The position numbers and the translations under genes were made by a program. Below are positions 17,819 to 25,312 of a stretch of 64,000 nucleotides of DNA, in pieces. Below the pieces are notes generated by a model. It saw nothing but the letters and a program-made list of their open reading frames with translations, was not told the DNA's origin and made no database searches. Position 1 is the stretch's first letter; each line of letters begins with the position of its first letter. The DNA comes from Eubacteriales bacterium (GTDB lineage Bacteria; Bacillota; Clostridia; Oscillospirales; Oscillospiraceae), in assembly GCA_030533415.1 (NCBI GenBank), contig JAUNJE010000007.1:1-64000 (forward strand). The letters run 5' to 3'.

Positions 17819-19726
17819 ATGATGGTGTCCATGGAAACCTACCTGCGGCGGGTGCGGAAGTCAGCCCAGCGCATGATGCTGGACCCGCGGATTCGCTCTG
17901 GAGGGATGGTGCTGGCCTATGGCGGCAGCGGATTCCTGCTCAGCGCGGCCAGCCTCATGAATTTTCCCCAGCCTCTGGCAATGGGACTGATCTGCACGGT
18001 GTCGGGCTGGCGGGCGGTCATTATGACCCTGGGAGCGATGGTGGGGTATCCCACCTTCTGGGGTCAAGCGGGAAATCAGGGGATCGTCTGGTCTGCGGCG
18101 GGTGGCTTGCTGGGACTGCTTCTGGGCGGGAAGGAGGAGGTAAAGGACCAGCCGCTGATGATCCCCGTCATCGCGGCCTTCCTGACGGCGGTGACGGGAC
18201 TGGTGTTTCAGGTATTTCTGAAGGACAAAACCCCGGTGCCGATCTATTTTTTGCGCATCGTCCTGACATTTTTGACAGGGGTGCTGTTTACCCAGGCCTT
18301 TCGGTGCAGGGATGCCATTACCGACTGGCTGGTGGGAGGTGTGGCGGTCCTGGCCCTGGCCCAGGTGGCGCCCATCCCCTATTTGGGGCTGGGATACATC
18401 GCGGCAGGGGTCCTGGCGGTGGGGAGCGCGTTTCCCGCAGCGGCGCTGGCAGGCCTGGGGCTGGACCTGGCCCAGATTACCAAAATTCCCATGACGGCGG
18501 TGATGTGCCTGGCCTATTTTGTGCGGATGGTGCCCTTTGACAAGAAGTGGCAGCATTATGCCGCGCCGGGAGCGGCCTATCTCGCGGTCATGGCGGTATG
18601 CGGCATGTGGGATTTGACACCTCTGCCGGGACTGGTTTTAGGAGGTGCTTTGGGCGCCTTTCTGCCCCCCAGGCCGGAAATCGTTCACCGCCGGGGAGAA
18701 ACGGGAATTGCCCAGGTCCGTTTGGAGCTGGGGGCGGAGGTGCTGGCTTCCACTCAGCAGCTGTTTATGGAAATGGAGCCGCCGCCCATCGATGAGGCGG
18801 CGCTGCTGGACAAGGTCCGGGAGCGGGCCTGTGCAAACTGTTCGGCAAGGAAGGCCTGCAAGGAGCAGGAGAATCTATCCGTGGCCCTGCTCCAGAATCC
18901 GTTGGATGCCGATTGCCGCAAGGCGGGGCGGCTGATCCCGGAGCTGCGGCGTGCCCAGGAGCAGCTGCGTTATCTGAAGGCGGAGCGGGGAAGGCAGCGG
19001 GAATACCGGACGGCGCTGGTTCAGCAGTACCGTTTTCTGGGGGATTACCTGCGTGCCCTGGCGGACCGCCTGCCCCGGCGGGGGGAGCAGACGGAAATCT
19101 GCTTTCGCATCGAGGTCTCCGCCCGGTCCCGGGGAAAGGAGCGGGCCAACGGCGACAAGTGCCTGGCCTTTGCCGGGCCGGGGTGCAAATACTATGTGCT
19201 CCTGTGCGACGGTATGGGCACCGGCCTGGGTGCGGCTCAGGAGGGCCACACTGCGGCGGTGCTTCTGCGGCAGATGCTGACGGCTGGATTCCCGGCGGAG
19301 CACGGCCTGCGCACCATAAACAGCATCCTGGCCCTCCGGGGCAGTGCCGGGGCGGTGACAATGGATCTGGCGGAAATTCGCCTGGATACAGGTACGGCGG
19401 CAATTTACAAGTGGGGGGCGGCGCCCTCCTGGGTGCTGTACCGCAGCGGGGCAGAAAAAATCGGGACAGCCACCCCGCCGCCGGGGATCTCGGTAAGTGA
19501 GACCCGGGAGGCGGTGGAGAAGCTGTCCCTGCGTCGGGGGGAGGTGCTGATTTTACTCAGCGACGGCGTGGACGGAGAGGATGCCCTGCGCCTGTCTGAT
19601 CTGACTCCGGACGCGCCGCCTGGGGAGTTGGCGGCGAAGATTCTGGAGAGAGGCTGTGGGAACGGAGAAGATGATGCAACGGCAGCGGTCATTCGTCTCC
19701 GCCCCACCAGCTTGGGACTATCATAG
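17819..19726 (+). CDS. spoIIE: Stage II sporulation protein E (PP2C-type serine phosphatase)
   Basis: A 635-residue protein. The first half (about residues 25-285) is a series of hydrophobic helices, the membrane anchor. A cysteine motif CANCSARKACKEQE (about 337-350) and a helical regulatory region follow. The C-terminal half is a PP2C phosphatase domain with LLCDGMGTGLGAAQEG and the second metal motif LLSDGVDGED, ending in GEDDATAAVIRL. In sporulation SpoIIE dephosphorylates SpoIIAA to activate sigma-F in the forespore and links to FtsZ. It is shorter than the B. subtilis protein (over 800 residues). Three in-frame starts (17819, 17822, 17831) are possible, with AAAGGAAAGG upstream. It is the best evidence that the organism forms spores. 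Confidence 0.9.
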   Translation: MMVSMETYLRRVRKSAQRMMLDPRIRSGGMVLAYGGSGFLLSAASLMNFPQPLAMGLICTVSGWRAVIMTLGAMVGYPTFWGQAGNQGIVWSAAGGLLGLLLGGKEEVKDQPLMIPVIAAFLTAVTGLVFQVFLKDKTPVPIYFLRIVLTFLTGVLFTQAFRCRDAITDWLVGGVAVLALAQVAPIPYLGLGYIAAGVLAVGSAFPAAALAGLGLDLAQITKIPMTAVMCLAYFVRMVPFDKKWQHYAAPGAAYLAVMAVCGMWDLTPLPGLVLGGALGAFLPPRPEIVHRRGETGIAQVRLELGAEVLASTQQLFMEMEPPPIDEAALLDKVRERACANCSARKACKEQENLSVALLQNPLDADCRKAGRLIPELRRAQEQLRYLKAERGRQREYRTALVQQYRFLGDYLRALADRLPRRGEQTEICFRIEVSARSRGKERANGDKCLAFAGPGCKYYVLLCDGMGTGLGAAQEGHTAAVLLRQMLTAGFPAEHGLRTINSILALRGSAGAVTMDLAEIRLDTGTAAIYKWGAAPSWVLYRSGAEKIGTATPPPGISVSETREAVEKLSLRRGEVLILLSDGVDGEDALRLSDLTPDAPPGELAAKILERGCGNGEDDATAAVIRLRPTSLGLS

Positions 19727-19853
19727 CACGGGGGAAGTGAAAAATCTGTCGAAACACTAGATGTGGGATGAGAAATTGGAGAAAAATCACAAGATGTAGG
19801 GGAAGTTGTAGCTTGAAGGGAGAATTTCGGTAAATTTGCGGGGGAATCACCCG
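19727..19853. other. Non-coding spacer after spoIIE
   Basis: No gene, hairpin or promoter stands out in this stretch. It contains an isolated TGTCGAA (19747-19753) with no promoter beside it. Confidence 0.5.
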
Positions 19854-20096
19854 TCAGACATGTTTTTTATACCAGTACAGATGGTAAATCCCGAGACCAG
19901 CTAGTAGGAGGATACTGCGCAGCTGGGGAATATTGCAGGGGGTGGGTCAAAGGCTGCCCAAATGGGAAAGCTGAGGATCAGCGCAATTCCGCACAGGAAA
20001 ACGATGCCCATCGTGAGGTAGCCCAGCCACCCCGAAGCTTTATTGGAAGAAAATATGCAGGAAAGTGGCAACAATAGCAGAAAATAAGTCCTGGTA
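19854..20096 (-). pseudogene. Frameshifted remnant of a small membrane protein
   Basis: On the minus strand one frame reads a hydrophobic stretch (...FLLLLPLSCIFSS, then GWLGYLTMGIVFLCGIALI and LSFPIWAAFDPPP) and stops at 19911. A +1 shift near 19925 continues into another plausible membrane tail (PQLRSILLLAGLGIYHLYWY, KKHV) ending at 19854. No start codon or ribosome-binding site is seen, and the 5' end runs into the tRNA terminator. A decayed membrane protein is the simplest reading. The family is unknown. Confidence 0.4.
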
Positions 20097-20118
20097 GCAA
20101 TTACCAGGACTTATTTTT
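20082..20118. terminator. Bidirectional terminator of the tRNA cluster
   Basis: A perfect 15-bp stem AAATAAGTCCTGGTA/TACCAGGACTTATTT with a 5-nt loop has T runs in both directions. It ends tRNA transcription on the minus strand and could stop read-through from spoIIE. Confidence 0.9.
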
Positions 20119-20120
20119 TA

Positions 20121-20198
20121 TGGGGTGGATAATGGGACTCGAACCCACGATCTTCAGAGCCACAATCTGACGCCTTAGCCAACTAGGCCATATCCACC
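20121..20198 (-). tRNA. tRNA-His (anticodon GTG)
   Basis: Cloverleaf with anticodon stem TCAGA/TCTGA around the loop TTGTGGC, a T-arm GTGGGTTCGAGTCCCAT, and an encoded CCA. The extra 5' G(-1) opposite C73 is the tRNA-His identity feature and is present. Confidence 0.95.
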
Positions 20199-20215
20199 AT
20201 ATTTTCTTAGCTGAA

Positions 20216-20292
20216 TGGCACGCCAGGAGGGACTCGAACCCCCGACCTACTGCTTAGAAGGCAGTTGCTCTATCCAGCTGAGCTACTGGCGC
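20216..20292 (-). tRNA. tRNA-Arg (anticodon TCT)
   Basis: Cloverleaf with anticodon stem ACTGC/GCAGT around the loop CTTCTAA, T-arm GGGGGTTCGAGTCCCTC, and encoded CCA. It decodes AGA/AGG. It lies 17 nt from tRNA-His in the same transcript. Confidence 0.95.
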
Positions 20293-20299
20293 ATTTCTA

Positions 20300-20373
20300 T
20301 GGAGCGGGTGACGGGAATCGGACCCGCGTATCCAGCTTGGAAGGCTGGTGTTCTACCATTGAACTACACCCGC
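20300..20373 (-). tRNA. tRNA-Gly (anticodon TCC)
   Basis: Cloverleaf with anticodon stem CCAGC/GCTGG around the loop CTTCCAA, T-arm CGGGTCCGATTCCCG, and encoded CCA. It is the first tRNA of the three-gene minus-strand cluster. Confidence 0.95.
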
Positions 20374-20386
20374 GAATCCCATCTTC

Positions 20387-20434
20387 TGGCTGATTCAGCC
20401 ATAGAATTTTACCATGAAAGCGCCAATCTGTCAA
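20387..20434 (-). promoter_or_regulatory. tRNA cluster promoter with leader palindrome
   Basis: Minus-strand consensus TTGACA (20429-20434), a 17-nt spacer and TAAAAT (20406-20411) form one of the strongest promoters in the window. Its -35 overlaps the stop codon of the upstream HAD gene. TGGCTGA-N-TCAGCCA (20387-20401) forms a hairpin at the start of the precursor transcript. Confidence 0.85.
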
Positions 20435-21285
20435 GCTTCTTTTTGCAGAATCTCCGGGATTTTTTCGTAAATAACCTCCGCAACGGCACCGTCGGCGCAT
20501 TTGCATACATTTTCAAACTGCCCCGCAATGGTTCCGTCTGCGGGAACGTAGGCGTAATCCGTATTGTGCAGCATGGGCAGGTCGTTTTCCGCGTCGCCGA
20601 TGCAGACCAGAAGCTTTCGGCCCAACCGCTGCTGCAGCTCCCGGGCGGAGCGGCCCTTGGATACGCCCTTGGCGTGGATGTCAATGATCCGGGTGGCGGC
20701 GCGGAACACCTCGCAGGCATGGCCAAAGCGGCGCCGCAGAAGCTGTTCCGCCTCATCCATCCGGCGGCGCTCTTCGGGCGTGCTGTCAAAAAGGCTGGCC
20801 ACCGTCACATCCCGGATTTCTCCATAGAGGGAGAATTTCAGAAATGGCCCCAGATCGTCGCCAGGCCGGGCAAAGCCCCGGGCACACTGGTTGTGGTCGC
20901 AGAAGGCGTCCCAGCCCGGATTTTCGGTAAAGCGGTAATGGGCATCCACCCCCTGGACCTCCACCGTCAGATCAGGAAACAGATCCATGCACTCCCCTAC
21001 GGTTTCCCACATGTCGAGGGGTATCTCGTGGCAGAAACTCAATTTCTGCTCTCCCAGGTCGTAAGCGGCGGAGCCGTTGTATAATAGCAGCGGAGCGTTT
21101 ACCGGCACTATGTCCCGGAAAACCTTGGTCATGGGCACGCTGCGCCCCGTATTGACGGTAAACACACCGCCGTTATCCATAAAGTAGCGGATGGCCTCCA
21201 GATTTCGCTCCGGAATAGAGGAATCCGGGGCGGTCAGGGTGCGGTCAAAATCGACTGTCAGCAAAACATCGGAAAACAGTGCCAT
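20431..21285 (-). CDS. HAD-superfamily hydrolase (Cof-type)
   Basis: A 284-residue type IIB HAD phosphatase. Motif I is LTVDFDRTLTAP (D-x-D-x-T; D is the nucleophile) near residue 10. The phosphate-binding NTGR and a lysine in HAKGVSKGRSARELQ are present, and motif IV is CIGDAENDLPML. Cof-type enzymes dephosphorylate sugar phosphates, nucleotides or cofactors; the substrate is open. The ATG at 21285 is chosen because the preceding in-frame residues are antisense to rluD. It follows rluD by 32 nt and is probably the last gene of the lspA-rluD unit. Confidence 0.87.
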   Translation of the reverse strand: MALFSDVLLTVDFDRTLTAPDSSIPERNLEAIRYFMDNGGVFTVNTGRSVPMTKVFRDIVPVNAPLLLYNGSAAYDLGEQKLSFCHEIPLDMWETVGECMDLFPDLTVEVQGVDAHYRFTENPGWDAFCDHNQCARGFARPGDDLGPFLKFSLYGEIRDVTVASLFDSTPEERRRMDEAEQLLRRRFGHACEVFRAATRIIDIHAKGVSKGRSARELQQRLGRKLLVCIGDAENDLPMLHNTDYAYVPADGTIAGQFENVCKCADGAVAEVIYEKIPEILQKEA

Positions 21286-21317
21286 GGCTGCGCGGTCCTT
21301 TCTATGCGTTGTAAATG

Positions 21318-22223
21318 TTAGTTCATGCGTTCCAGTTTCGCGATAACCTCCCGAAAGTAGGGCGGCAGCTCCGCGAACACCATAACGGGCCGCCCGTCCC
21401 GGGGATGCCGGAAGCACAGGGCGCCCGCGTGAAGGCACTGGCTGTCCTGGCCCAATTCCGGCTTTTTCCGTCCGTAAACCGTGTCGCCCAGGATCGGATG
21501 CCCAATATAGGCCATATGCACCCGGATCTGGTGGGTTCGCCCGGTTTCCAGACGGCAGCGGATATGGGTGTAGCCCCGGTAGCGCCGCACGACCTCCCAA
21601 TGGGTCACGGCAGGCTTGGAATTGCGCTGGGTGACGCACATTTTCTTGCGGTCAGTGGGATGCCGCCCAATGGGGGCGTCCACCGTGCCGCTGTCCTCCC
21701 GGAAGGAGCCGCAGACAATGGCCTCATAGGTCCTTGCCATGGTGTGGTCCTTCAGCTGGGAGGCCAGCATGGCGTGGGCATAGTCGTTTTTCGCTACGGC
21801 CAGCAGGCCGGAGGTGTCCTTGTCGATGCGGTGGACGATGCCGGGCCGCAGTTCGCCGTTAATGCCGCTTAAGGAGTCCCCCAGGGCGTACAGCAGGCCG
21901 TTGACCAGTGTGTCGTCCTGGTGGCCTGCGGCGGGATGCACCACTAGCCCCTTGGGCTTGTTAATGACCAGCAGGTCATCGTCCTCATAGGCGATATCCA
22001 GGGCCATTTGGGTGGGCGCAATGTCCACCTCTTTTGCTTCGGGAAGGGTGTAGGCAATGCTGTCGCCCACGCTGAGCCGGTCATTTTTTTTCGCGGGCTT
22101 GCCATTGCAGGTCACAAGCCCTTCCTCAATCAGCCGTTGGGCGGCGCTGCGGCTTAGGTTTGCCGCGCTTCGGGCCAGAAAGGCATCCAGCCGCTCCCCG
22201 GGAATATCTGCAATCAGAATCAT
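21318..22223 (-). CDS. rluD: RluA/RluD-family pseudouridine synthase
   Basis: A 301-residue RNA pseudouridine synthase. An N-terminal S4 RNA-binding domain (LDAFLARSAANLSRSAAQRLI) precedes the catalytic core with HRIDKDTSGLLAVAK, where D is the catalytic aspartate, and GRTHQIRVHMAYIGHPILGD. RluD modifies helix 69 of 23S rRNA, while other paralogues modify other sites, so the exact target is not certain. The start overlaps the lspA stop by 4 nt (ATGA), a classical coupled pair in Firmicutes. Confidence 0.93.
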   Translation of the reverse strand: MILIADIPGERLDAFLARSAANLSRSAAQRLIEEGLVTCNGKPAKKNDRLSVGDSIAYTLPEAKEVDIAPTQMALDIAYEDDDLLVINKPKGLVVHPAAGHQDDTLVNGLLYALGDSLSGINGELRPGIVHRIDKDTSGLLAVAKNDYAHAMLASQLKDHTMARTYEAIVCGSFREDSGTVDAPIGRHPTDRKKMCVTQRNSKPAVTHWEVVRRYRGYTHIRCRLETGRTHQIRVHMAYIGHPILGDTVYGRKKPELGQDSQCLHAGALCFRHPRDGRPVMVFAELPPYFREVIAKLERMN

Positions 22224-22699
22224 TTTTTTCTGCTGTCCTTCCAGAAAGCTTTGTTGAAGAAAAACAGGTGAACCATCATCAGGATGCAGCCGCAGGTGAT
22301 AAAGCAGTCGGCTACGTTAAAAACGGGGAAGTCCATAAAAGTGGTCTCGATCATGTCCACCACATAGCCGTAACGCACCCGGTCCAGCATATTGCCCAGG
22401 CCGCCGCCATAAATTGCCGCGATGCACCAGCGTTCAAATTTTGTAAAGTGCATAGGTTTTTTGAAGTATTCGAACAGAATGATACCAGTAAAAGCCACGA
22501 AAATGCACGCAAACAGCCACTGCTGTCCCTCAAACGAGGAGAAGGCCGCGCCGGTATTCTGCACATAGGTCAGCTGCAGCAGTCCGGGAAGAAAGGAAAC
22601 CGGAGTGTGAAGGGCGATATAGGTGACGGTCAGATATTTGACTAGCTGATCCACAGCCACGATAAAGGCCACGAAGAGGGTATATAGCAAGAATTGCAT
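22220..22699 (-). CDS. lspA: Lipoprotein signal peptidase (signal peptidase II)
   Basis: A 159-residue integral membrane aspartic protease that removes signal peptides from prolipoproteins after lipid attachment. Four hydrophobic helices are evident. Conserved motifs are VDQLVK near the N-terminus, YVQNTGAAFSSF, and GGGLGNMLDRVRYGYVVDMIET, holding the two catalytic aspartates (N-x-x-D and V-V-D). AGGAGG precedes the ATG. It is first in the lspA-rluD-HAD unit. Confidence 0.96.
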   Translation of the reverse strand: MQFLLYTLFVAFIVAVDQLVKYLTVTYIALHTPVSFLPGLLQLTYVQNTGAAFSSFEGQQWLFACIFVAFTGIILFEYFKKPMHFTKFERWCIAAIYGGGLGNMLDRVRYGYVVDMIETTFMDFPVFNVADCFITCGCILMMVHLFFFNKAFWKDSRKK

Positions 22700-22727
22700 A
22701 GAAAAATCCTCCTGTCGGTTGCGGTTT

Positions 22728-22757
22728 ATTATAACATGGAGAGCGTGAAAAAGTCAA
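22728..22757 (-). promoter_or_regulatory. lspA promoter
   Basis: Minus-strand TTGACT (22752-22757), an 18-nt spacer and TATAAT (22728-22733). Confidence 0.72.
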
Positions 22758-22801
22758 TGCGGGAGCAGGGAGTTTCGGGCTGCTGCACGAAGCGCAGAAT
22801 T

Positions 22802-22834
22802 AAAAAACCCGCCCCGGGTATTCCCAGGACGGTG
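22802..22834 (-). terminator. Terminator of the HPr-like gene
   Basis: On the minus strand CCGTCCTGGG and CCCGGGGCGG form a stem with a short AATA loop, followed by T6, about 20 nt after the stop. Confidence 0.75.
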
Positions 22835-22849
22835 CTACAAGAGCCATAT

Positions 22850-23089
22850 TCATTCATTGACCAGAAACCGCTGGGCGGCAGCAAGGAATACTTCAAATTC
22901 AGCATCGCCGCACTCTGTGGAGACGGTCAGCGGATTGGACAGATTCAAGCAGAACATTTCCATGAAGCTTTTACCGTTGACGCGGTGGTGGCTGTCCTCC
23001 ACTGAAATGGTGAAGGCCATAGTGGTAGCCAAGCCTACAAAGTCCTGAACGTCCCGAACCGATCGAAGGCGTATCCGAAATTCCCGCAT
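22850..23089 (-). CDS. HPr-like protein lacking the active-site histidine
   Basis: A 79-residue protein with the length and strand/helix pattern of the PTS phosphocarrier HPr. The region equivalent to the B. subtilis HPr segment GIHARPA reads RDVQDFVG, with no histidine to accept phosphate from enzyme I. The second landmark, N-G-K-S-x-M around regulatory Ser46, is recognisable as VNGKSFMEM. It resembles Crh-type regulators more than a sugar-transport carrier. The start at 23089 follows GGGGGGA. It is a single gene with its own promoter and terminator. Family membership is by eye and is moderately certain. Confidence 0.68.
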   Translation of the reverse strand: MREFRIRLRSVRDVQDFVGLATTMAFTISVEDSHHRVNGKSFMEMFCLNLSNPLTVSTECGDAEFEVFLAAAQRFLVNE

Positions 23090-23107
23090 AAAAGTCCCCC
23101 CGGAAGC

Positions 23108-23136
23108 TGTACAAAAATATTTTTTTCGTGTATAAT
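23108..23136 (+). promoter_or_regulatory. Probable mtaB promoter
   Basis: TGTACA (23108-23113), a 17-nt spacer and consensus TATAAT (23131-23136) would give a leader of about 130 nt before mtaB. Confidence 0.5.
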
Positions 23137-23188
23137 GGGGAGAACAACTCAGGATCTCCGACGCATCCGCAAAACTCAGATGTAGAAT

Positions 23189-23216
23189 ATTATAGCAGTT
23201 TTTTGTGAAAATGCAA
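23189..23216 (-). promoter_or_regulatory. Promoter of the HPr-like gene
   Basis: Minus-strand TTGCAT (23211-23216), a 16-nt spacer and TATAAT (23189-23194), about 100 nt upstream of the start. It diverges from and overlaps the mtaB leader. Confidence 0.65.
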
Positions 23217-23273
23217 CTGTCGGTTTGGACGATTAACACAATTTATCACTTGAATTATTGGTGGTTTTGACAA

Positions 23274-24566
23274 ATGAAGTTTGCTTTTTATACCCTTGGC
23301 TGCAAAACAAATCAATACGAGACCCAGGCCATGGAGCGCCTGCTCCTGGACCTGGGCCATGAGATCGGGCATTTTGACGAACCCTGTGACGCCTATGTCA
23401 TCAACACCTGCTCCGTCACAGCGGTGGCGGACAAGAAAAACCGCGCGGTCATCAGAAGGTGCCGCCGGGAGAATCCGGAAGCGGTCATCGGCGTCTGCGG
23501 CTGCTATTCCCAGCATGCTCCGGAAGCTGTCCGGGAACTGGGGATCGACGTCATCGGCGGCAGCGGAAACCGGCAGGAATTTGTGGACATGCTGCTGTCC
23601 GCCGCAGAAAGCAAAGTTCACCGGGAAAGCGTGGACAATGCCCTGCGCCGCCGGGAATTTGAGATCCTGCCTCCGGGAGGGCTGGAGGAACGGACCCGTG
23701 CCATGCTGAAGGTGCAGGACGGCTGCGTGAATTTCTGCACTTACTGCATCATCCCCTATACCCGCGGCCCTATCCGCTCCGCGCCCCTGGAGCTGGCCGT
23801 GGAGCAGGCGGGGGAATTGGCCGCCCGGGGCTACCGGGAGATCGTACTGACGGGCATTGAGATCGCCAGCTGGGGCGCCGACCTTCCCGGCAAGCCGGGG
23901 CTTGTGCTGCTGGTGGAGGAAATTTGCAGAGCCGTTCCGAATCTGCGGGTACGGCTGGGGTCTTTGGAGCCGCGGATCGTCACGGAGGAATTTTGCGGCC
24001 GGCTGGCGGCGCTGCCCAATTTGTGCCCCCAATTCCACCTGAGCATGCAGTCCGGCTGCGACACGGTCCTGCAGCGGATGAAGCGCAGGTATGACACCGC
24101 CCGGTATTATGAAAGTGTGCGCCTTTTGAACGCTTATTTTCCGGGCTGTGCCGTCACCACGGATATGATCGTGGCGTTCCCCGGCGAGACGGAGGAGGAG
24201 TTTGCCGAAAGCCTGGCTTTTATCCGCAAGTGCGCTTTCGCGGACATGCACATTTTCCCCTACTCCCGCCGCCCCGGCACCCCGGCGGACAAAATGCCGG
24301 GCCAGCTGGGCAACGCCACCAAGGAACAGCGCAGCCGGAGTGCCATCGCCGTGGCGGAGGAAATGAGCAGGGCCTACCGGGAAAAGCTTATCGGCACGGG
24401 GTTGAGCGTCCTGTTCGAGGACGCAGAGGACGGTTTCTTCACGGGTCATGCCCCCAATTATGTGAAGGTCTACGCCCCGGGAGAAAACCTGCACAACCAG
24501 ATACGCAATGTGCTTGTCACGGAAATTTACAGGGACGGTGTGAAAGGCGAAATACAACCGCTGTAA
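23274..24566 (+). CDS. mtaB: tRNA (N6-threonylcarbamoyladenosine37) methylthiotransferase MtaB
   Basis: A 430-residue methylthiotransferase converting t6A37 to ms2t6A37 in ANN-decoding tRNAs. An N-terminal UPF0004 domain with three cysteines (TLGCKTNQYET, NTCSVT, GCYSQH) binds one [4Fe-4S] cluster. The radical SAM core has C-x3-C-x2-C in VQDGCVNFCTYCIIPY. A C-terminal TRAM-like region is present. The GCKTNQYET/NTCSVT combination and length fit MtaB rather than MiaB or RimO. TsaE/TsaB, which make the t6A substrate, are encoded at 44.8-45.9 kb. Confidence 0.93.
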   Translation: MKFAFYTLGCKTNQYETQAMERLLLDLGHEIGHFDEPCDAYVINTCSVTAVADKKNRAVIRRCRRENPEAVIGVCGCYSQHAPEAVRELGIDVIGGSGNRQEFVDMLLSAAESKVHRESVDNALRRREFEILPPGGLEERTRAMLKVQDGCVNFCTYCIIPYTRGPIRSAPLELAVEQAGELAARGYREIVLTGIEIASWGADLPGKPGLVLLVEEICRAVPNLRVRLGSLEPRIVTEEFCGRLAALPNLCPQFHLSMQSGCDTVLQRMKRRYDTARYYESVRLLNAYFPGCAVTTDMIVAFPGETEEEFAESLAFIRKCAFADMHIFPYSRRPGTPADKMPGQLGNATKEQRSRSAIAVAEEMSRAYREKLIGTGLSVLFEDAEDGFFTGHAPNYVKVYAPGENLHNQIRNVLVTEIYRDGVKGEIQPL

Positions 24567-24577
24567 CGGTACGGATA

Positions 24578-24607
24578 AAAACCAGGGAGGCTTCCCAGGT
24601 GGTTTCT
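24578..24607 (+). terminator. Probable mtaB terminator
   Basis: AAACCA (24579-24584) pairs with TGGTTT (24600-24605) around an inner GGGA/TCCC stem, followed by TTTCTT. Confidence 0.5.
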
Positions 24608-24635
24608 TGCAATGCCTGCTTTCCCATGATATACT
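24607..24635 (+). promoter_or_regulatory. queH promoter
   Basis: TTGCAA (24607-24612), a 17-nt spacer and TATACT (24630-24635). It gives a leader of about 95 nt; no preQ1 aptamer could be recognised in it. Confidence 0.65.
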
Positions 24636-24735
24636 ATTGCCGTTCAGAGGAGGGGCGGTCCACGGCGTCCGAATAAAAGGTAGGAACCTTTCACTCCTTA
24701 CGTATCACTCTCAACATTTACTCAGGAGGTTTCCC

Positions 24736-25281
24736 ATGAAAACCCTGCTCCATATCTGCTGCGCGCCCTGTGCCAACCGTCCCATTGAGATTCTCCGCAC
24801 CGACGGCTTCGAGGTCACGGGCTTCTGGTATAACCCCAATATCCATCCCTTTACCGAGTACCGCGCCCGGCGCAACTGCCTGCGGGATTACGCCGCGGAG
24901 ATCGAACTGCCCATCATTGAGCGCAATGACTACGGCCTGCGGCCCTTTGTCCGGGCGGTGGCCGATGACATTTCCAACCGGTGCGTCAAGTGCTACGAAA
25001 TGCGCCTGTATGAGGCGGCCCGGCAGGCGGCGGAGGGAGGCTTTGACAGCTTTACCTCGTCCCTGTTCATCAGCCCCTATCAGAAGCACGAGCTGATGCG
25101 GGAGGTGGCGGAACGGGCGGCCCTGGAATACGGTGTGGCCTTCCTGTACCGGGACTTCCGCCCGTATTTCAAAGAGGGACAGGCCTTTGCCCGGGAGCAT
25201 GGGTTCTATATGCAGAAATACTGCGGCTGTGTATTTTCTGAGGAAGAACGGTATTTGAAGGCGAAAAAAATCATCCCGTAG
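24736..25281 (+). CDS. queH: Epoxyqueuosine reductase QueH
   Basis: A 181-residue DUF208 protein, the non-QueG enzyme that reduces epoxyqueuosine to queuosine in tRNA. The N-terminal LLHICCAPCANRPIEIL holds the adjacent cysteine pair plus a third cysteine. SNRCVKCYEMRL and KYCGCVFSEEERY give the further metal/cluster cysteines typical of QueH. TSSLFISPYQKHE is also characteristic. The start at 24736 follows AGGAGGT (24724-24730); upstream in-frame codons lie in the leader. No other queuosine genes are in the window. The methyltransferase gene that follows is 31 nt away and may be co-transcribed. Confidence 0.9.
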   Translation: MKTLLHICCAPCANRPIEILRTDGFEVTGFWYNPNIHPFTEYRARRNCLRDYAAEIELPIIERNDYGLRPFVRAVADDISNRCVKCYEMRLYEAARQAAEGGFDSFTSSLFISPYQKHELMREVAERAALEYGVAFLYRDFRPYFKEGQAFAREHGFYMQKYCGCVFSEEERYLKAKKIIP

Positions 25282-25312
25282 GGGCAGTGACTCTACGGCA
25301 GTTGGAGGAATT

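Noticed and set aside
19747..19753. TGTCGAA (0A-box) after spoIIE
   Set aside because: No promoter or gene start is near it; one of the chance occurrences expected of a 7-mer.
20215..21084. 289-codon frame running through two tRNAs and the HAD gene antisense
   Set aside because: It crosses two tRNA genes and lies opposite a recognised protein.
24636..24735. preQ1 riboswitch before queH
   Set aside because: Looked for because QueH acts in queuosine synthesis, but the leader lacks a recognisable preQ1 aptamer core.
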